Positions 1-7,743 of a stretch of DNA of 15,809 nucleotides are shown one piece after another. The notes under the pieces were generated by a model. The model was not told the DNA's origin, made no database searches, and worked only from the letters and a program-made list of their open reading frames with translations. This DNA is from CAYUAI01 sp964442745 (lineage in GTDB: Bacteria; Pseudomonadota; Gammaproteobacteria; S012-40): contig CAYUAI010000091.1 in the NCBI GenBank assembly GCA_964442745.1, forward strand, positions 1 to 15,809, read 5' to 3'. Position numbers and translations under genes: made by a program. Numbering within the stretch: the stretch's first letter is position 1; each line of letters begins with the position of its first letter.

Positions 1-51
1 TTAAATCATTTTTTAAAGAGCCAACGGTATCCTTTGCTGCGGCCTAGTTAG

Positions 52-654
52 TATGAAACGTTTGCAGGCGTATTAGGCAGCACTCAGTCAAAGATTGTGG
101 TATCAACCATTCACCGCTCCAAAGGTAAAGAGTTCGATGAGGTTCATGTCGTTTTACAACGTGATCATAACCAGAGAAACCCTGACTATTTTAAGCGGCT
201 TTGCTATGTGGCTTTATCCAGGGCAAAATCACAATTGCACATTCATACATTACCCAGGCAATCTTTTCAGATATTAGAAAGTCTCGATATTGAGGTTAGG
301 GAACATACGGCCAAGATTTTCACTCCAGTCAACAAGCGTATACTGATCATGCAACTGGAAGATGTTTATCTCAGTTATTTATCGAGAAATAACGACAGCC
401 GGAACTATATCTCAAAGACTAAAATAATGGCTGGAACAACCGTGCAGCTAAAAATAAATAAGCAGGCGAGCAGATTCAGCCTTATACACAATAATACCGT
501 CATTGGTGAAACGTCTAAAAAATTCACGGGAAAATTACAGCAATCGATGTCAAAGGGATATGTCATGGGAGAAAGCAAAGTTGAGTATGTCGCAAAATGG
601 TTTTGTGACGAAAAAAAACAATATAATGACATTTTTTATGTAAAATTTTTTTAG
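52..654 (+). pseudogene. C-terminal part of a large RecQ-type/UvrD-like DNA helicase, 5' end cut by a stop
   Basis: The frame carries a superfamily 1 helicase C-terminal core. A motif-V-like block (VSTIHRSKGKEFDEV) is followed about 35 residues later by a motif-VI-like block (RLCYVALSRAKSQLHIH). The next roughly 130 residues resemble the C-terminal tail of very large bacterial RecQ-family proteins that end in a UvrD_C_2-like domain, including the segment SKKFTGKLQQSMSKGY. The ATPase, zinc-binding and N-terminal parts would lie left of the window. The frame is interrupted by TAG at 49-51, and reading from position 1 up to that stop does not clearly match the family. The piece therefore looks like the tail of a broken gene. 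A GTG at 97 could start a 185-residue peptide but lies inside the helicase domain and is not a natural start. Family assignment is fairly sure; pseudogene status depends on the missing left flank. Confidence 0.65.
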
Positions 655-702
655 AAAAATTATCGATACATGACAGAGCGAAAAATCCAACGACAAGGAC
701 CC

Positions 703-889
703 ATGAAAAAAATGAATCACCGGCTTAAAAAATATGCAGACAAACAGATGCAGCACTTGTTACTCCACCCGACCTATCCTGGGTGATTCGATTGCGATGA
801 AACGGCTTACGATTAATAAAGTTATTTTGACTCATTGTTCTACTGATGCATCGACGCTGGGTTCCCACGGGTGGCGAATATTTTTTTAG
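703..889 (+). pseudogene. Short unrecognised ORF, possibly one frameshifted gene
   Basis: ATG at 703 follows an AAGGA-like ribosome-binding site and encodes 27 residues ending at TGA 784-786. Shifting by one base at the stop gives a second open stretch that continues to TAG near 889, with ATG at 797. Read together with a one-base frameshift, the two give about 60 residues (…HLLLHPTYPG / DSIAMKRLTINKV…). I do not recognise a family. It may be a small gene, a decayed fragment of a larger one, or chance; the only support is the ribosome-binding site and the smooth join. Confidence 0.2.
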
Positions 890-902
890 CGCTGGTTTTT
901 TT

Positions 903-1121
903 GTAAGTTTAAGCTGACTTCAGGGAAAATCATTAAAAAATATCGCTTTCTTTTCTCCATGCAGCGAATCCACGTCAGCGATGAACGATGTAATAGTGTG
1001 CCAGTGAATGATGACACGGCCAAGGGCGCATTCATTGGTTTTCGAGGCTTGTTCCTCGTGGATTCGCTACGCTTAATCCATGCTACCTGTCTATTTTTCT
1101 CTGACATCAATTTAAACTTAC
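903..1121. repeat. 219-bp palindromic MITE-like element (copy A)
   Basis: The ends are inverted repeats. 903-929 and the reverse complement of 1095-1121 both begin GTAAGTTTAA and match at 22 of 27 positions by eye. A second, inner inverted repeat pairs 961-974 (GCAGCGAATCCACG) with 1057-1070 (13 of 14), and 1058-1080 is itself a palindrome of the type TGGATTAAGC..GCGAATCCA. The right-hand part (981-1122) recurs in reverse orientation at 7880-8006, where the first 34 bp are identical. No transposase is encoded, and the frames through it (minus 886-1188, plus 959-1246) look like by-products. It sits 142 bp before hutU. The structure fits a non-autonomous transposable element or REP/RNA-hairpin repeat; I saw no convincing target-site duplication. 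Confidence 0.6.
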
Positions 1122-1262
1122 GCTTTTTGTTTAGCCGGGTATCGCCGAAAAATGGGATCGGAGCAATAATCCCTCGCCCCTCCATCATTTCCGATACTTG
1201 TAGAGCTCAGGGTGTATGGCTAAACTTTAAGAGTAACAGTCTATGACGGAGCGACTAAAGCC

Positions 1263-2936
1263 ATGACAATACGATGGGACCCATCAAGATCGATTAAATC
1301 CCCCACAGGTAAAAAACTCCAGGCGAAAAGTTGGCTCACCGAAGCACCGCTGCGCCTACTGATGAATAATCTCGATCCTAATGTCGCCGAGCATCCTGAA
1401 CAACTGATCGTTTATGGCGGCCTAGGCCGGGCGGCGCGTAACTGGGCGTGTTTTGATAAAATTGTCGAGACACTGAAACGATTAGACAACGATGAAACAT
1501 TATTGATTCAGAGCGGTAAACCTGTTGGGGTCTTTAAAACGCATGAAGATGCCCCGCGAGTGTTGATAGCCAATGCCAATTTAGTGGCGCATTGGAGTGA
1601 TTGGCAGCATTTTAATGAATTAGATAAAAAGGGCCTGATGATGTATGGCCAAATGACCGCGGGTTCTTGGATTTATATTGGTTCACAAGGGATTGTTCAG
1701 GGTACCTATGAAACCTTTGTCGCTGTGGCGAACACCCATTTTAATGGCATGACAAAAAATAAGTGGATACTCACGGGGGGGTTGGGCGGTATGGGTGGGG
1801 CACAACCCTTAGCCGCAACCATGGCTGGTTTTTCCATGTTAGCGGTGGAAGTGGATGAAAGTCGTATCGATTTGCGGTTACAGACGGGTTATCTGGATGT
1901 GAAAGCGACAAATCTGGATGAGGCATTAAAAATCATCCGTGAGGCTTGTGATCAAGGGCGAAGCCTTAGCGTTGGTTTATTGGCCAATGCGGCAGACATC
2001 TTTGCTGAATTGGTCCAAAGGAAAATCATGCCTGATGTGGTCACTGATCAAACCAGTGCTCACGATCCACTCAACGGGTATTTACCGCAAGGTTGGACGC
2101 TAGAAAAAGCGACCTCAATACGCCAGCAAGATGAAGCCGCTGTGATCAAAGCGGCCAAACAATCCATGGCAGTACAAGTCACCGCCATGTTAGCGTTGCA
2201 GTCGATGGGCGCCGTGACGTTAGACTATGGTAATAATATTCGGCAAATGGCATGGGAGCAAGGGATTGAAAATGCCTTTGATTTCCCCAGTTTTGTGCCA
2301 GCGTATATTCGGCCCTTATTTTGCGAGGGAATTGGCCCTTTTCGTTGGGTCGCGTTATCAGGTGATCCTGAAGATATTTATAAAACAGATGAAAAAGTCA
2401 AAGCGCTTATTCCCGATAATCCACCACTGCATCGTTGGCTAAATATGGCCCGTGAGCGGATTCACTTTCAGGGCTTGCCGGCACGGATTTGTTGGGTTGG
2501 GCTAACAGATCGGGCACGTTTGGGTCTGGCTTTTAATGACATGGTGGCCAGTGGCGAGTTAACAGCACCCGTGGTCATAGGGCGAGATCATTTAGACGCC
2601 GGTTCGGTGGCCTCGCCCAACCGTGAAACCGAAGGCATGCTGGATGGATCGGATGCGGTGGCGGATTGGCCATTGTTAAATGCTTTATTGAATACCGCGA
2701 GTGGTGCCACCTGGGTGAGTATTCATCATGGTGGCGGGGTGGGAATGGGATTTAGTCAGCACGCCGGCTTAGTCATTGTTTGTGATGGCAGTCAAGCCGC
2801 CGCGAAACGGATTGCCCGGGTTTTGTGGAATGACCCGGCCAGTGGAGTGATGCGCCATGCGGATAGTGGTTATCAACGGGCTAAGTCATGCGCACGAGAC
2901 AATGCATTGGATTTTCCTATGCTGGATGATAAATAA
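1263..2936 (+). CDS. hutU: Urocanate hydratase (urocanase)
   Basis: Cytoplasmic NAD-dependent enzyme, EC 4.2.1.49, that converts urocanate to 4-imidazolone-5-propionate, the second step of histidine degradation. The 557-residue length is that of the family. Visible motifs are YGGLGRAARNW near residue 51, the glycine-rich NAD-binding stretch GGLGGMGGAQ starting at residue 172, and the active-site cysteine in ARICWVG, which falls at residue 410, the number used for the P. putida enzyme. The C-terminal HHGGGVGMGFSQHAG block is also present. ATG 1263 is chosen because the MTIRWDPSRSI opening is family-like; an ATG at 1243 is out of frame. A weak GGAG lies about 11 bases upstream. The stop codon abuts hutH, so the two are one operon. 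No hutI, hutG or hutC is in the window. Confidence 0.96.
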   Translation: MTIRWDPSRSIKSPTGKKLQAKSWLTEAPLRLLMNNLDPNVAEHPEQLIVYGGLGRAARNWACFDKIVETLKRLDNDETLLIQSGKPVGVFKTHEDAPRVLIANANLVAHWSDWQHFNELDKKGLMMYGQMTAGSWIYIGSQGIVQGTYETFVAVANTHFNGMTKNKWILTGGLGGMGGAQPLAATMAGFSMLAVEVDESRIDLRLQTGYLDVKATNLDEALKIIREACDQGRSLSVGLLANAADIFAELVQRKIMPDVVTDQTSAHDPLNGYLPQGWTLEKATSIRQQDEAAVIKAAKQSMAVQVTAMLALQSMGAVTLDYGNNIRQMAWEQGIENAFDFPSFVPAYIRPLFCEGIGPFRWVALSGDPEDIYKTDEKVKALIPDNPPLHRWLNMARERIHFQGLPARICWVGLTDRARLGLAFNDMVASGELTAPVVIGRDHLDAGSVASPNRETEGMLDGSDAVADWPLLNALLNTASGATWVSIHHGGGVGMGFSQHAGLVIVCDGSQAAAKRIARVLWNDPASGVMRHADSGYQRAKSCARDNALDFPMLDDK

Positions 2937-4472
2937 ATGATGAATCATTTGATAATAAACCCAGGCCAACTCACCTTGGATGATTTATACCACGTACAAA
3001 ACCAAGCGTTACCCATATCGCTTACGAGTGCATGTGAGGCAATGATCCATCAATCGGCAAAAGTGGTTGCTGAGCGGGTTAAACAAGGTCACACCGTGTA
3101 TGGTATTAATACCGGATTTGGATTATTGGCCAATACCCGTATTGAACCCGAGGCGTTAGAAACATTACAACGCAGCATTGTGTTATCGCACGCGGCCGGT
3201 ATTGGCGAGTTTATGACAGCGAATACCGTGCGATTATTAATGGTGTTAAAGGTCAATTCTTTGGCTCGGGGTTATTCCGGAGTCAGACTCTCCGTGATTC
3301 AAGCATTAATTACCTTAATCAATAAAGAAATATATCCATGTATTCCCATTAAGGGATCGGTAGGCGCCTCCGGTGATTTAGCGCCGTTGGCCCATATGAG
3401 TGCGGTATTATTAGGAGAGGGAGAAGCCTTTTATCAAGGCGAACGTATTTCGGCAACCATCGCTTTGCAATTAGCGGGCTTACAGCCCGTCGTATTAGCA
3501 CCTAAAGAGGGATTGGCTTTATTAAATGGAACCCAAGCTTCAACCGCATTATCCTTACAAGGGTTGTTTGCTGCAGAAAATCTATTGGCCGCCGGCACCG
3601 TGATTGGCGCGATGACCATCGAGGCGGCAAAAGCATCACGCTCCCCTTTTGATGCGCGTATTCATGAGGTCAATGGTCATCAAGCACAAATCCATATGGC
3701 AGCGGCCTATCGGGCATTATTGGAGCACTCATTGATTGAACAAAGCCATTCCCATTGTGAAAAGGTACAAGATCCTTATTCTTTGCGTTGTCAACCGCAA
3801 GTGATGGGAGCCTGCTTAACACAGATTAGAAATTCAGCTGAAGTGATTTTAATCGAAGCAAATGCCGTATCGGATAATCCGCTAGTGTTTGCTGAGCAAG
3901 ATGAGATTATCTCTGGCGGTAACTTTCATGCGGAAAGCATTGCCATGGCGGCAGATAATCTAGCTTTAGCTATCGCAGAAATTGGCGCTTTAGCAGAGCG
4001 CAGAATCGCTTTATTAATCGATAGTAAGCTGAGCGGTTTACCACCGTTTTTAGTGGATAACGGTGGTGTTAACTCGGGTTTCATGATCGCTCAAGTCACC
4101 GCCGCCGCGTTAGCCAGTGAAAATAAAACACTGGCCCATCCCGCCTCGGTTGATAGCTTACCGACGTCAGCCAATCAAGAAGATCATGTCTCCATGGCAA
4201 CTTATGCCGCCAGGCGCTTAAAAGATATGTATGAGAACACGGTCGGTATTTTAGCGGTGGAATGGTTAGCCGCCAGTCAAGGCTTGGACTTTTTAGCGCC
4301 GCTTAAATCGTCGCATCGTTTGGAGCAGGCAAAAGCCTTATTACGTAGTCAAGTCACGTTTTATGATAAAGATCGGTATTTTTCGCCCGATATTGAAAAA
4401 GCCGTGGGACTGATAAAAAAACAAGTATTGAAACCATTAGTGAGTCAGGCAATACGCATAACAGAAAAATGA
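2937..4472 (+). CDS. hutH: Histidine ammonia-lyase (histidase)
   Basis: Catalyses non-oxidative deamination of L-histidine to urocanate and ammonia, EC 4.3.1.3, the first step of the Hut pathway; its product is the substrate of hutU just upstream. The Ala144-Ser145-Gly146 triad inside GSVGASGDLAPL forms the self-made MIO electrophilic cofactor. Other family blocks are YGINTGFG (about residues 55-62), the Asn-containing NGTQAS loop, and QDPYSLRCQPQVMG. At 511 residues it is full length. The first ATG directly follows the hutU TAA with no gap; a second in-frame ATG three bases later is an equally good start. Zero spacing implies translational coupling. Codon use resembles hutU. Nothing is missing or odd in the protein. 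Confidence 0.97.
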   Translation: MMNHLIINPGQLTLDDLYHVQNQALPISLTSACEAMIHQSAKVVAERVKQGHTVYGINTGFGLLANTRIEPEALETLQRSIVLSHAAGIGEFMTANTVRLLMVLKVNSLARGYSGVRLSVIQALITLINKEIYPCIPIKGSVGASGDLAPLAHMSAVLLGEGEAFYQGERISATIALQLAGLQPVVLAPKEGLALLNGTQASTALSLQGLFAAENLLAAGTVIGAMTIEAAKASRSPFDARIHEVNGHQAQIHMAAAYRALLEHSLIEQSHSHCEKVQDPYSLRCQPQVMGACLTQIRNSAEVILIEANAVSDNPLVFAEQDEIISGGNFHAESIAMAADNLALAIAEIGALAERRIALLIDSKLSGLPPFLVDNGGVNSGFMIAQVTAAALASENKTLAHPASVDSLPTSANQEDHVSMATYAARRLKDMYENTVGILAVEWLAASQGLDFLAPLKSSHRLEQAKALLRSQVTFYDKDRYFSPDIEKAVGLIKKQVLKPLVSQAIRITEK

Positions 4473-4564
4473 TTGACGAAGAATCAACCCCTTGTTTAAG
4501 GATTTAGAACGAGCGGGGTATAAAATATTCCTACGTCTTCTATCACCTTTACTGCATAAACCAT

Positions 4565-4593
4565 TTGAACTTATACGCTTGAGGCGCTAAATT
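4565..4593 (+). promoter_or_regulatory. Candidate sigma70-type promoter for the AMP nucleosidase-adenine deaminase pair
   Basis: TTGAAC at 4565-4570 (4 of 6 to the -35 consensus) and TAAATT at 4588-4593 (4 of 6 to -10) are separated by 17 bases, leaving a leader of about 25 bases to ATG 4626. The gap between hutH and the next gene is 153 bp, so an independent promoter is plausible. A TATAAA at 4519-4524 is an alternative with no good -35 partner. Confidence 0.35.
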
Positions 4594-4625
4594 TATAAGA
4601 GACAAGTTTTTCATTCTGGAAATCA

Positions 4626-5414
4626 ATGAAATCACATACGAAACCAAGTCAATTAGACATTGCCAAAAATTGGTTGCCACGGTACACCGGTATGCCACTC
4701 GCGGGGTTTGGTGATCATATTTTGCTAACTAACTTTCAATATTACGTGACACAATTTGCGCAGCGATATGGATGTGATATTTATGGGGAAGATAAACCCA
4801 TGCAAGCCGCGACGAATGCGTCGGGGGTAACGATCATCAATTTTGGTATTGGCTCCCCTAATGCCGCGACGATCATGGATTTATTAATCGCGATCAAACC
4901 GACGGGGGTGTTGTTTCTCGGCAAATGCGGTGGTTTAAAGCGATCCAGTGAAATTGGTCATTTTATCTTGCCGGTAGCTGCCATACGTGGAGAAGGAACC
5001 GGTGATGATTATTTTCCACCCGAAGTGCCGGCGTTGCCTTCGTTTAAATTACATAAATATGTTTCAGATAAAATTGTTGAGCATGGTTATGATTATCGCA
5101 CAGGAGTGGTTTACACCACCAACCGACGGGTTTGGGAGCATGATGGCAAATTTTTAAGTCGTTTGAAACGGCTGCGCTGCATTGCCATTGATATGGAAAC
5201 AGCGACGATATTTATCGTAGGACATCATAACCAAATTGCTCGCGGTGCCTTGTTACTCGTGTCGGATGTGCCGACCACGCCCGAAGGGATCAAGACAGAT
5301 ACATCAGATCAAAAAGTGACCCGAGAATGGGCGGATATGCATTTAAAAATTGGCATAGAAGCCATGACAGATGTGGGTGAAAAAGGGGATAAGATTAAGC
5401 ATTTTCGCTATTAA
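4626..5414 (+). CDS. AMP nucleosidase, short (about 260-residue) type
   Basis: Cytoplasmic hydrolase of the nucleoside phosphorylase superfamily, EC 3.2.2.4, splitting AMP into adenine and ribose 5-phosphate. The 262 residues match the short AMP nucleosidases well known from Bacteroidetes and some proteobacteria, not the roughly 480-residue E. coli Amn. Family blocks seen are NWLPRYTGMPL (residues 15-25), INFGIGSPNAATIMDLL, LFLGKCGGLK, the DMETATIF segment near residue 190 that contacts ribose in this fold, and SDVPTTPEGIKT near the C-terminus. The start is ATG 4626, which places the conserved NWLPRYTG block at its usual distance from the N-terminus; the upstream ribosome-binding site is weak. 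The adenine deaminase begins 16 bases after its stop, so the next gene uses the adenine this one makes. No symbol is given because amn names the long form. Confidence 0.88.
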   Translation: MKSHTKPSQLDIAKNWLPRYTGMPLAGFGDHILLTNFQYYVTQFAQRYGCDIYGEDKPMQAATNASGVTIINFGIGSPNAATIMDLLIAIKPTGVLFLGKCGGLKRSSEIGHFILPVAAIRGEGTGDDYFPPEVPALPSFKLHKYVSDKIVEHGYDYRTGVVYTTNRRVWEHDGKFLSRLKRLRCIAIDMETATIFIVGHHNQIARGALLLVSDVPTTPEGIKTDTSDQKVTREWADMHLKIGIEAMTDVGEKGDKIKHFRY

Positions 5415-5430
5415 GCGATGAGATGATTTG

Positions 5431-6441
5431 ATGAAAAATTTTATTCAAGGTTTACCTAAAGCCGAGTTACACCTTCATATTGAGGGTTCACTTGAGCCTG
5501 AACTGATGTTTGCGATTGCCGAGCGTAATGCGATAACATTGCCTTTTGGCTCCATAAGCGAAGTGCGTCAGGCGTATAATTTCTCTGATTTACAATCATT
5601 TTTGGAGATTTATTATCAAGGCGCCAACGTATTGCTTCATGAGCAAGATTTTTATGACATGACTTTGGCCTATTTTGAGAAAGCTCGGCAAGATAATATT
5701 CGCCATGCAGAGATTTTCTTTGATCCGCAAACACACACGGATCGCGGCGTTCCCTTTCATACGATCATTACCGGCATTGCTCGAGCACAACGGGATGCTC
5801 AGCAACGGTGGGGCATCAGCGCTTTACTCATTATGTGTTTTTTACGACATCTGAGTGCGGAAGCCGCGATGCAAACTTTAGAGGCGGCCTTGCCTTACAA
5901 AAAGCAAATTATGGCAGTGGGGCTTGATTCATCCGAGCGTGATTCCCCCCCCCAAATTTTTGCAGAAGTCTTTCAACGAGCAACGGTGGAAGGTTTTTTG
6001 ACGGTAGCCCATGCCGGAGAAGAAGGCCCTCCCGATTATATTTGGCAGGCGTTAAATCAGTTAAATGCGGTACGCATTGATCATGGTGTGCGTTGTTGGG
6101 AAGATCCGACCCTTGTCGCTCATTTGGCGAAAACGGCGATTCCATTAACGGTTTGTCCGCTATCTAATGTGAAATTACGAGTATTTAACGATCTTAAACA
6201 ACACAACTTGAAAAAACTGCTTGAGGCAGGTTTGCGAGTCACCATCAATTCAGATGATCCAGCCTATTTTGGTGGATATATAAACGAAAACTATTTAGCA
6301 ACCCAGCAAGCTTTAGATTTAACGAAAGACGAAATAATTGTCATTGCCAAAAATTCAATTCACGCGAGTTTTTTAGATAGCACACATAAACAGCAACTGC
6401 TCGGGGATATCGATCAGTATGTGAGAGATTTTGTGGATTAA
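5431..6441 (+). CDS. Adenine deaminase, type 2 (adenosine deaminase-like)
   Basis: Zinc amidohydrolase of the adenosine deaminase family. The sequence resembles P. aeruginosa PA0148, whose type is adenine deaminase (EC 3.5.4.2: adenine to hypoxanthine plus ammonia), more than true adenosine deaminases. Counting from ATG 5431, metal and catalytic residues are His14 and His16 (HLH), His194 and Glu197 (HAGEEG), His218 (IDHG) and Asp275-Asp276 (NSDDPAYFGG). The FFDPQTHTDRG and GLDSSER blocks are typical of the adenine branch. At 336 residues it is full length. A TTG at 5428 is an alternative start, but ATG 5431 is better. It follows the AMP nucleosidase by 16 bases and is almost certainly co-transcribed. 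A run of nine C's at 5945-5953 encodes SPP and could slip. Substrate (adenine versus adenosine) is inferred from homology and context. Confidence 0.88.
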   Translation: MKNFIQGLPKAELHLHIEGSLEPELMFAIAERNAITLPFGSISEVRQAYNFSDLQSFLEIYYQGANVLLHEQDFYDMTLAYFEKARQDNIRHAEIFFDPQTHTDRGVPFHTIITGIARAQRDAQQRWGISALLIMCFLRHLSAEAAMQTLEAALPYKKQIMAVGLDSSERDSPPQIFAEVFQRATVEGFLTVAHAGEEGPPDYIWQALNQLNAVRIDHGVRCWEDPTLVAHLAKTAIPLTVCPLSNVKLRVFNDLKQHNLKKLLEAGLRVTINSDDPAYFGGYINENYLATQQALDLTKDEIIVIAKNSIHASFLDSTHKQQLLGDIDQYVRDFVD

Positions 6442-6513
6442 ATTTCCCAGCGAAAACTAACGTTAGGAATGAGTGACGTAATCATTTCTCCGGCTTTGTC
6501 TCGATAACGGCTC

Positions 6514-6534
6514 TAGGCGTTATTCTACCGCCTA
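6514..6534. other. Hairpin between adenine deaminase and the minus-strand small ORF
   Basis: TAGGCG at 6514-6519 pairs exactly with CGCCTA at 6529-6534 around a 9-base loop. It lies 72 bp after the adenine deaminase stop and about 40 bp beyond the end of the minus-strand ORF 6575-6751. No T-tract follows on either strand, so it is at best a weak or Rho-assisted transcription end. Confidence 0.3.
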
Positions 6535-6574
6535 AATCCCTTTAGTTGTCCTGCGTCACCTAAAATGCCTACTT

Positions 6575-6751
6575 TTACAGCTTGATGTATTTGACAGAGA
6601 TAATCGATAGCCATATAGTAATGCCAATATACCATTGATAAGGCTCATCATGATACCGAGTAACAGAGCCCCCTAAATACGTTGCAACCCCATGGGCCAT
6701 AGCTCCCAACCAAAAAGTATAAATATTAACCGACCCCAGCCGAAACGCCAC
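6575..6751 (-). CDS. Candidate 58-residue small membrane protein
   Basis: A GTG-initiated frame of 58 codons on the minus strand, just too short for common length cut-offs. It reads as two hydrophobic helices (about residues 8-28, IYTFWLGAMAHGVATYL, and residues 41-53, YIGITIWLSIISV) joined by a polar loop TRYHDEPYQW, and ends KYIKL. The composition is that of a real small membrane protein or the C-terminal end of a larger one, not of random translated DNA. An in-frame TAG directly precedes the GTG, and no good ribosome-binding site is visible. It is divergent from the MTHFR-like gene and convergent with adenine deaminase. I do not recognise the family; it could be a decayed remnant. Confidence 0.35.
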   Translation of the reverse strand: MAFRLGSVNIYTFWLGAMAHGVATYLGGSVTRYHDEPYQWYIGITIWLSIISVKYIKL

Positions 6752-6825
6752 CTATTTTATGTTAGCATACCTAGCCTACAAAAAACGATGGCCGCTGGCA
6801 TTAAATTCTGAAATAGAGAGAGACA

Positions 6826-7743
6826 ATGCTTGTTGATAAAATAAGAAACAGAGAAAGTGGAATTATTCTCTACGGAATTACCCCCCCTAAAAAAGGAACG
6901 AGTTTAGAGAAAATCAAAGAAATTTCTACCCGACAGATACAAAGACTCCAGTCGCTGAATATTGACGGTTTAATCCTCTATGATATCCAAGATGAAAAAT
7001 CTCGAACATCCGAAGAACGCCCCTTCCCTTTCATGGAGACATTAGATTCATTCTCCTATAGTGAAGAATATTTGCATTCTTTGGCTATCCCAAAAATTAT
7101 TTACCGATCTGTCGGAAAATATAGCCCATCAGAAATGTCCCAATTTATTACGAATGCATCATCAAAAAATAATTTGACGGTATTTGTTGGCGCTTCATCC
7201 AAGTCTCAAGCAGTAACATTGTCAATGAATGATGCTTACAAACTAAAAGCGGAAACAAATAATAATCTTCTTTTAGGTGGCGTCACCATTCCAGAACGAC
7301 ATCAAAGTAAGGGCGACGAACACCTTAGAGTCTTTAATAAAATATCCCAAGGCTGCAGTTTTTTTGTTTCACAAGGTGTTTACGATGTCAATGCGTCAAA
7401 GAATTTTTTGTCTGAATACTACTACTATGGACAGAAGCATAATACTCCACTGGTGCCAATACTGTTTACTTTAACTCCTTGTGGATCGCCTAAAACGCTT
7501 CAATTTATGAAATGGTTAGGCATTAGCGTTCCTAAATGGTTGGAAAATGAATTAATTCACTCAAATGATATTCTCCAAAAATCCGTTAATTTATCCGAAC
7601 AAAACTGGCGAGAACTAAAAAGTTTTGCAGATGAAAAAGGAATTCCCATTGGATGTAATATTGAGAGTGTTGCCATTAGGAAAGTTGAAGTCGATGCCTC
7701 AATTGAATTGTTACACAGAGTTAGAGGGAGCGGGATAAACTAG
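6826..7743 (+). CDS. Methylenetetrahydrofolate reductase-like TIM-barrel protein
   Basis: The 305 residues align along their length with the MetF/MTHFR barrel. ILYGITPPK takes the place of SFEFFPP; GVTIPERHQSKGDEHL matches the YPE.HP block; a GCSFFVSQGVYDV segment corresponds to the strand carrying the flavin/substrate glutamine (E. coli ITQFFFD); PILFTLTPCG and VPKWLENEL match the GILPV and IPAWM blocks. However, the catalytic glutamate of SFEFFPP (E. coli Glu28) aligns with glycine, and the ALRGD aspartate (Asp120) aligns with alanine in VFVGASS. It may therefore use another folate or flavin reaction. GAGAGAG lies 6-12 bases before ATG 6826, a good ribosome-binding site. Codons are clearly more AT-rich than in hut or dnaX, suggesting transfer. 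It stands alone, flanked by non-coding DNA. Superfamily is fairly sure, function unknown. Confidence 0.65.
   Translation: MLVDKIRNRESGIILYGITPPKKGTSLEKIKEISTRQIQRLQSLNIDGLILYDIQDEKSRTSEERPFPFMETLDSFSYSEEYLHSLAIPKIIYRSVGKYSPSEMSQFITNASSKNNLTVFVGASSKSQAVTLSMNDAYKLKAETNNNLLLGGVTIPERHQSKGDEHLRVFNKISQGCSFFVSQGVYDVNASKNFLSEYYYYGQKHNTPLVPILFTLTPCGSPKTLQFMKWLGISVPKWLENELIHSNDILQKSVNLSEQNWRELKSFADEKGIPIGCNIESVAIRKVEVDASIELLHRVRGSGIN

Noticed and set aside
886..1246. Overlapping 100- and 95-residue ORFs on opposite strands before hutU
   Set aside because: Both are translations of the palindromic repeat element; the same words recur untranslated at 7880-8006.
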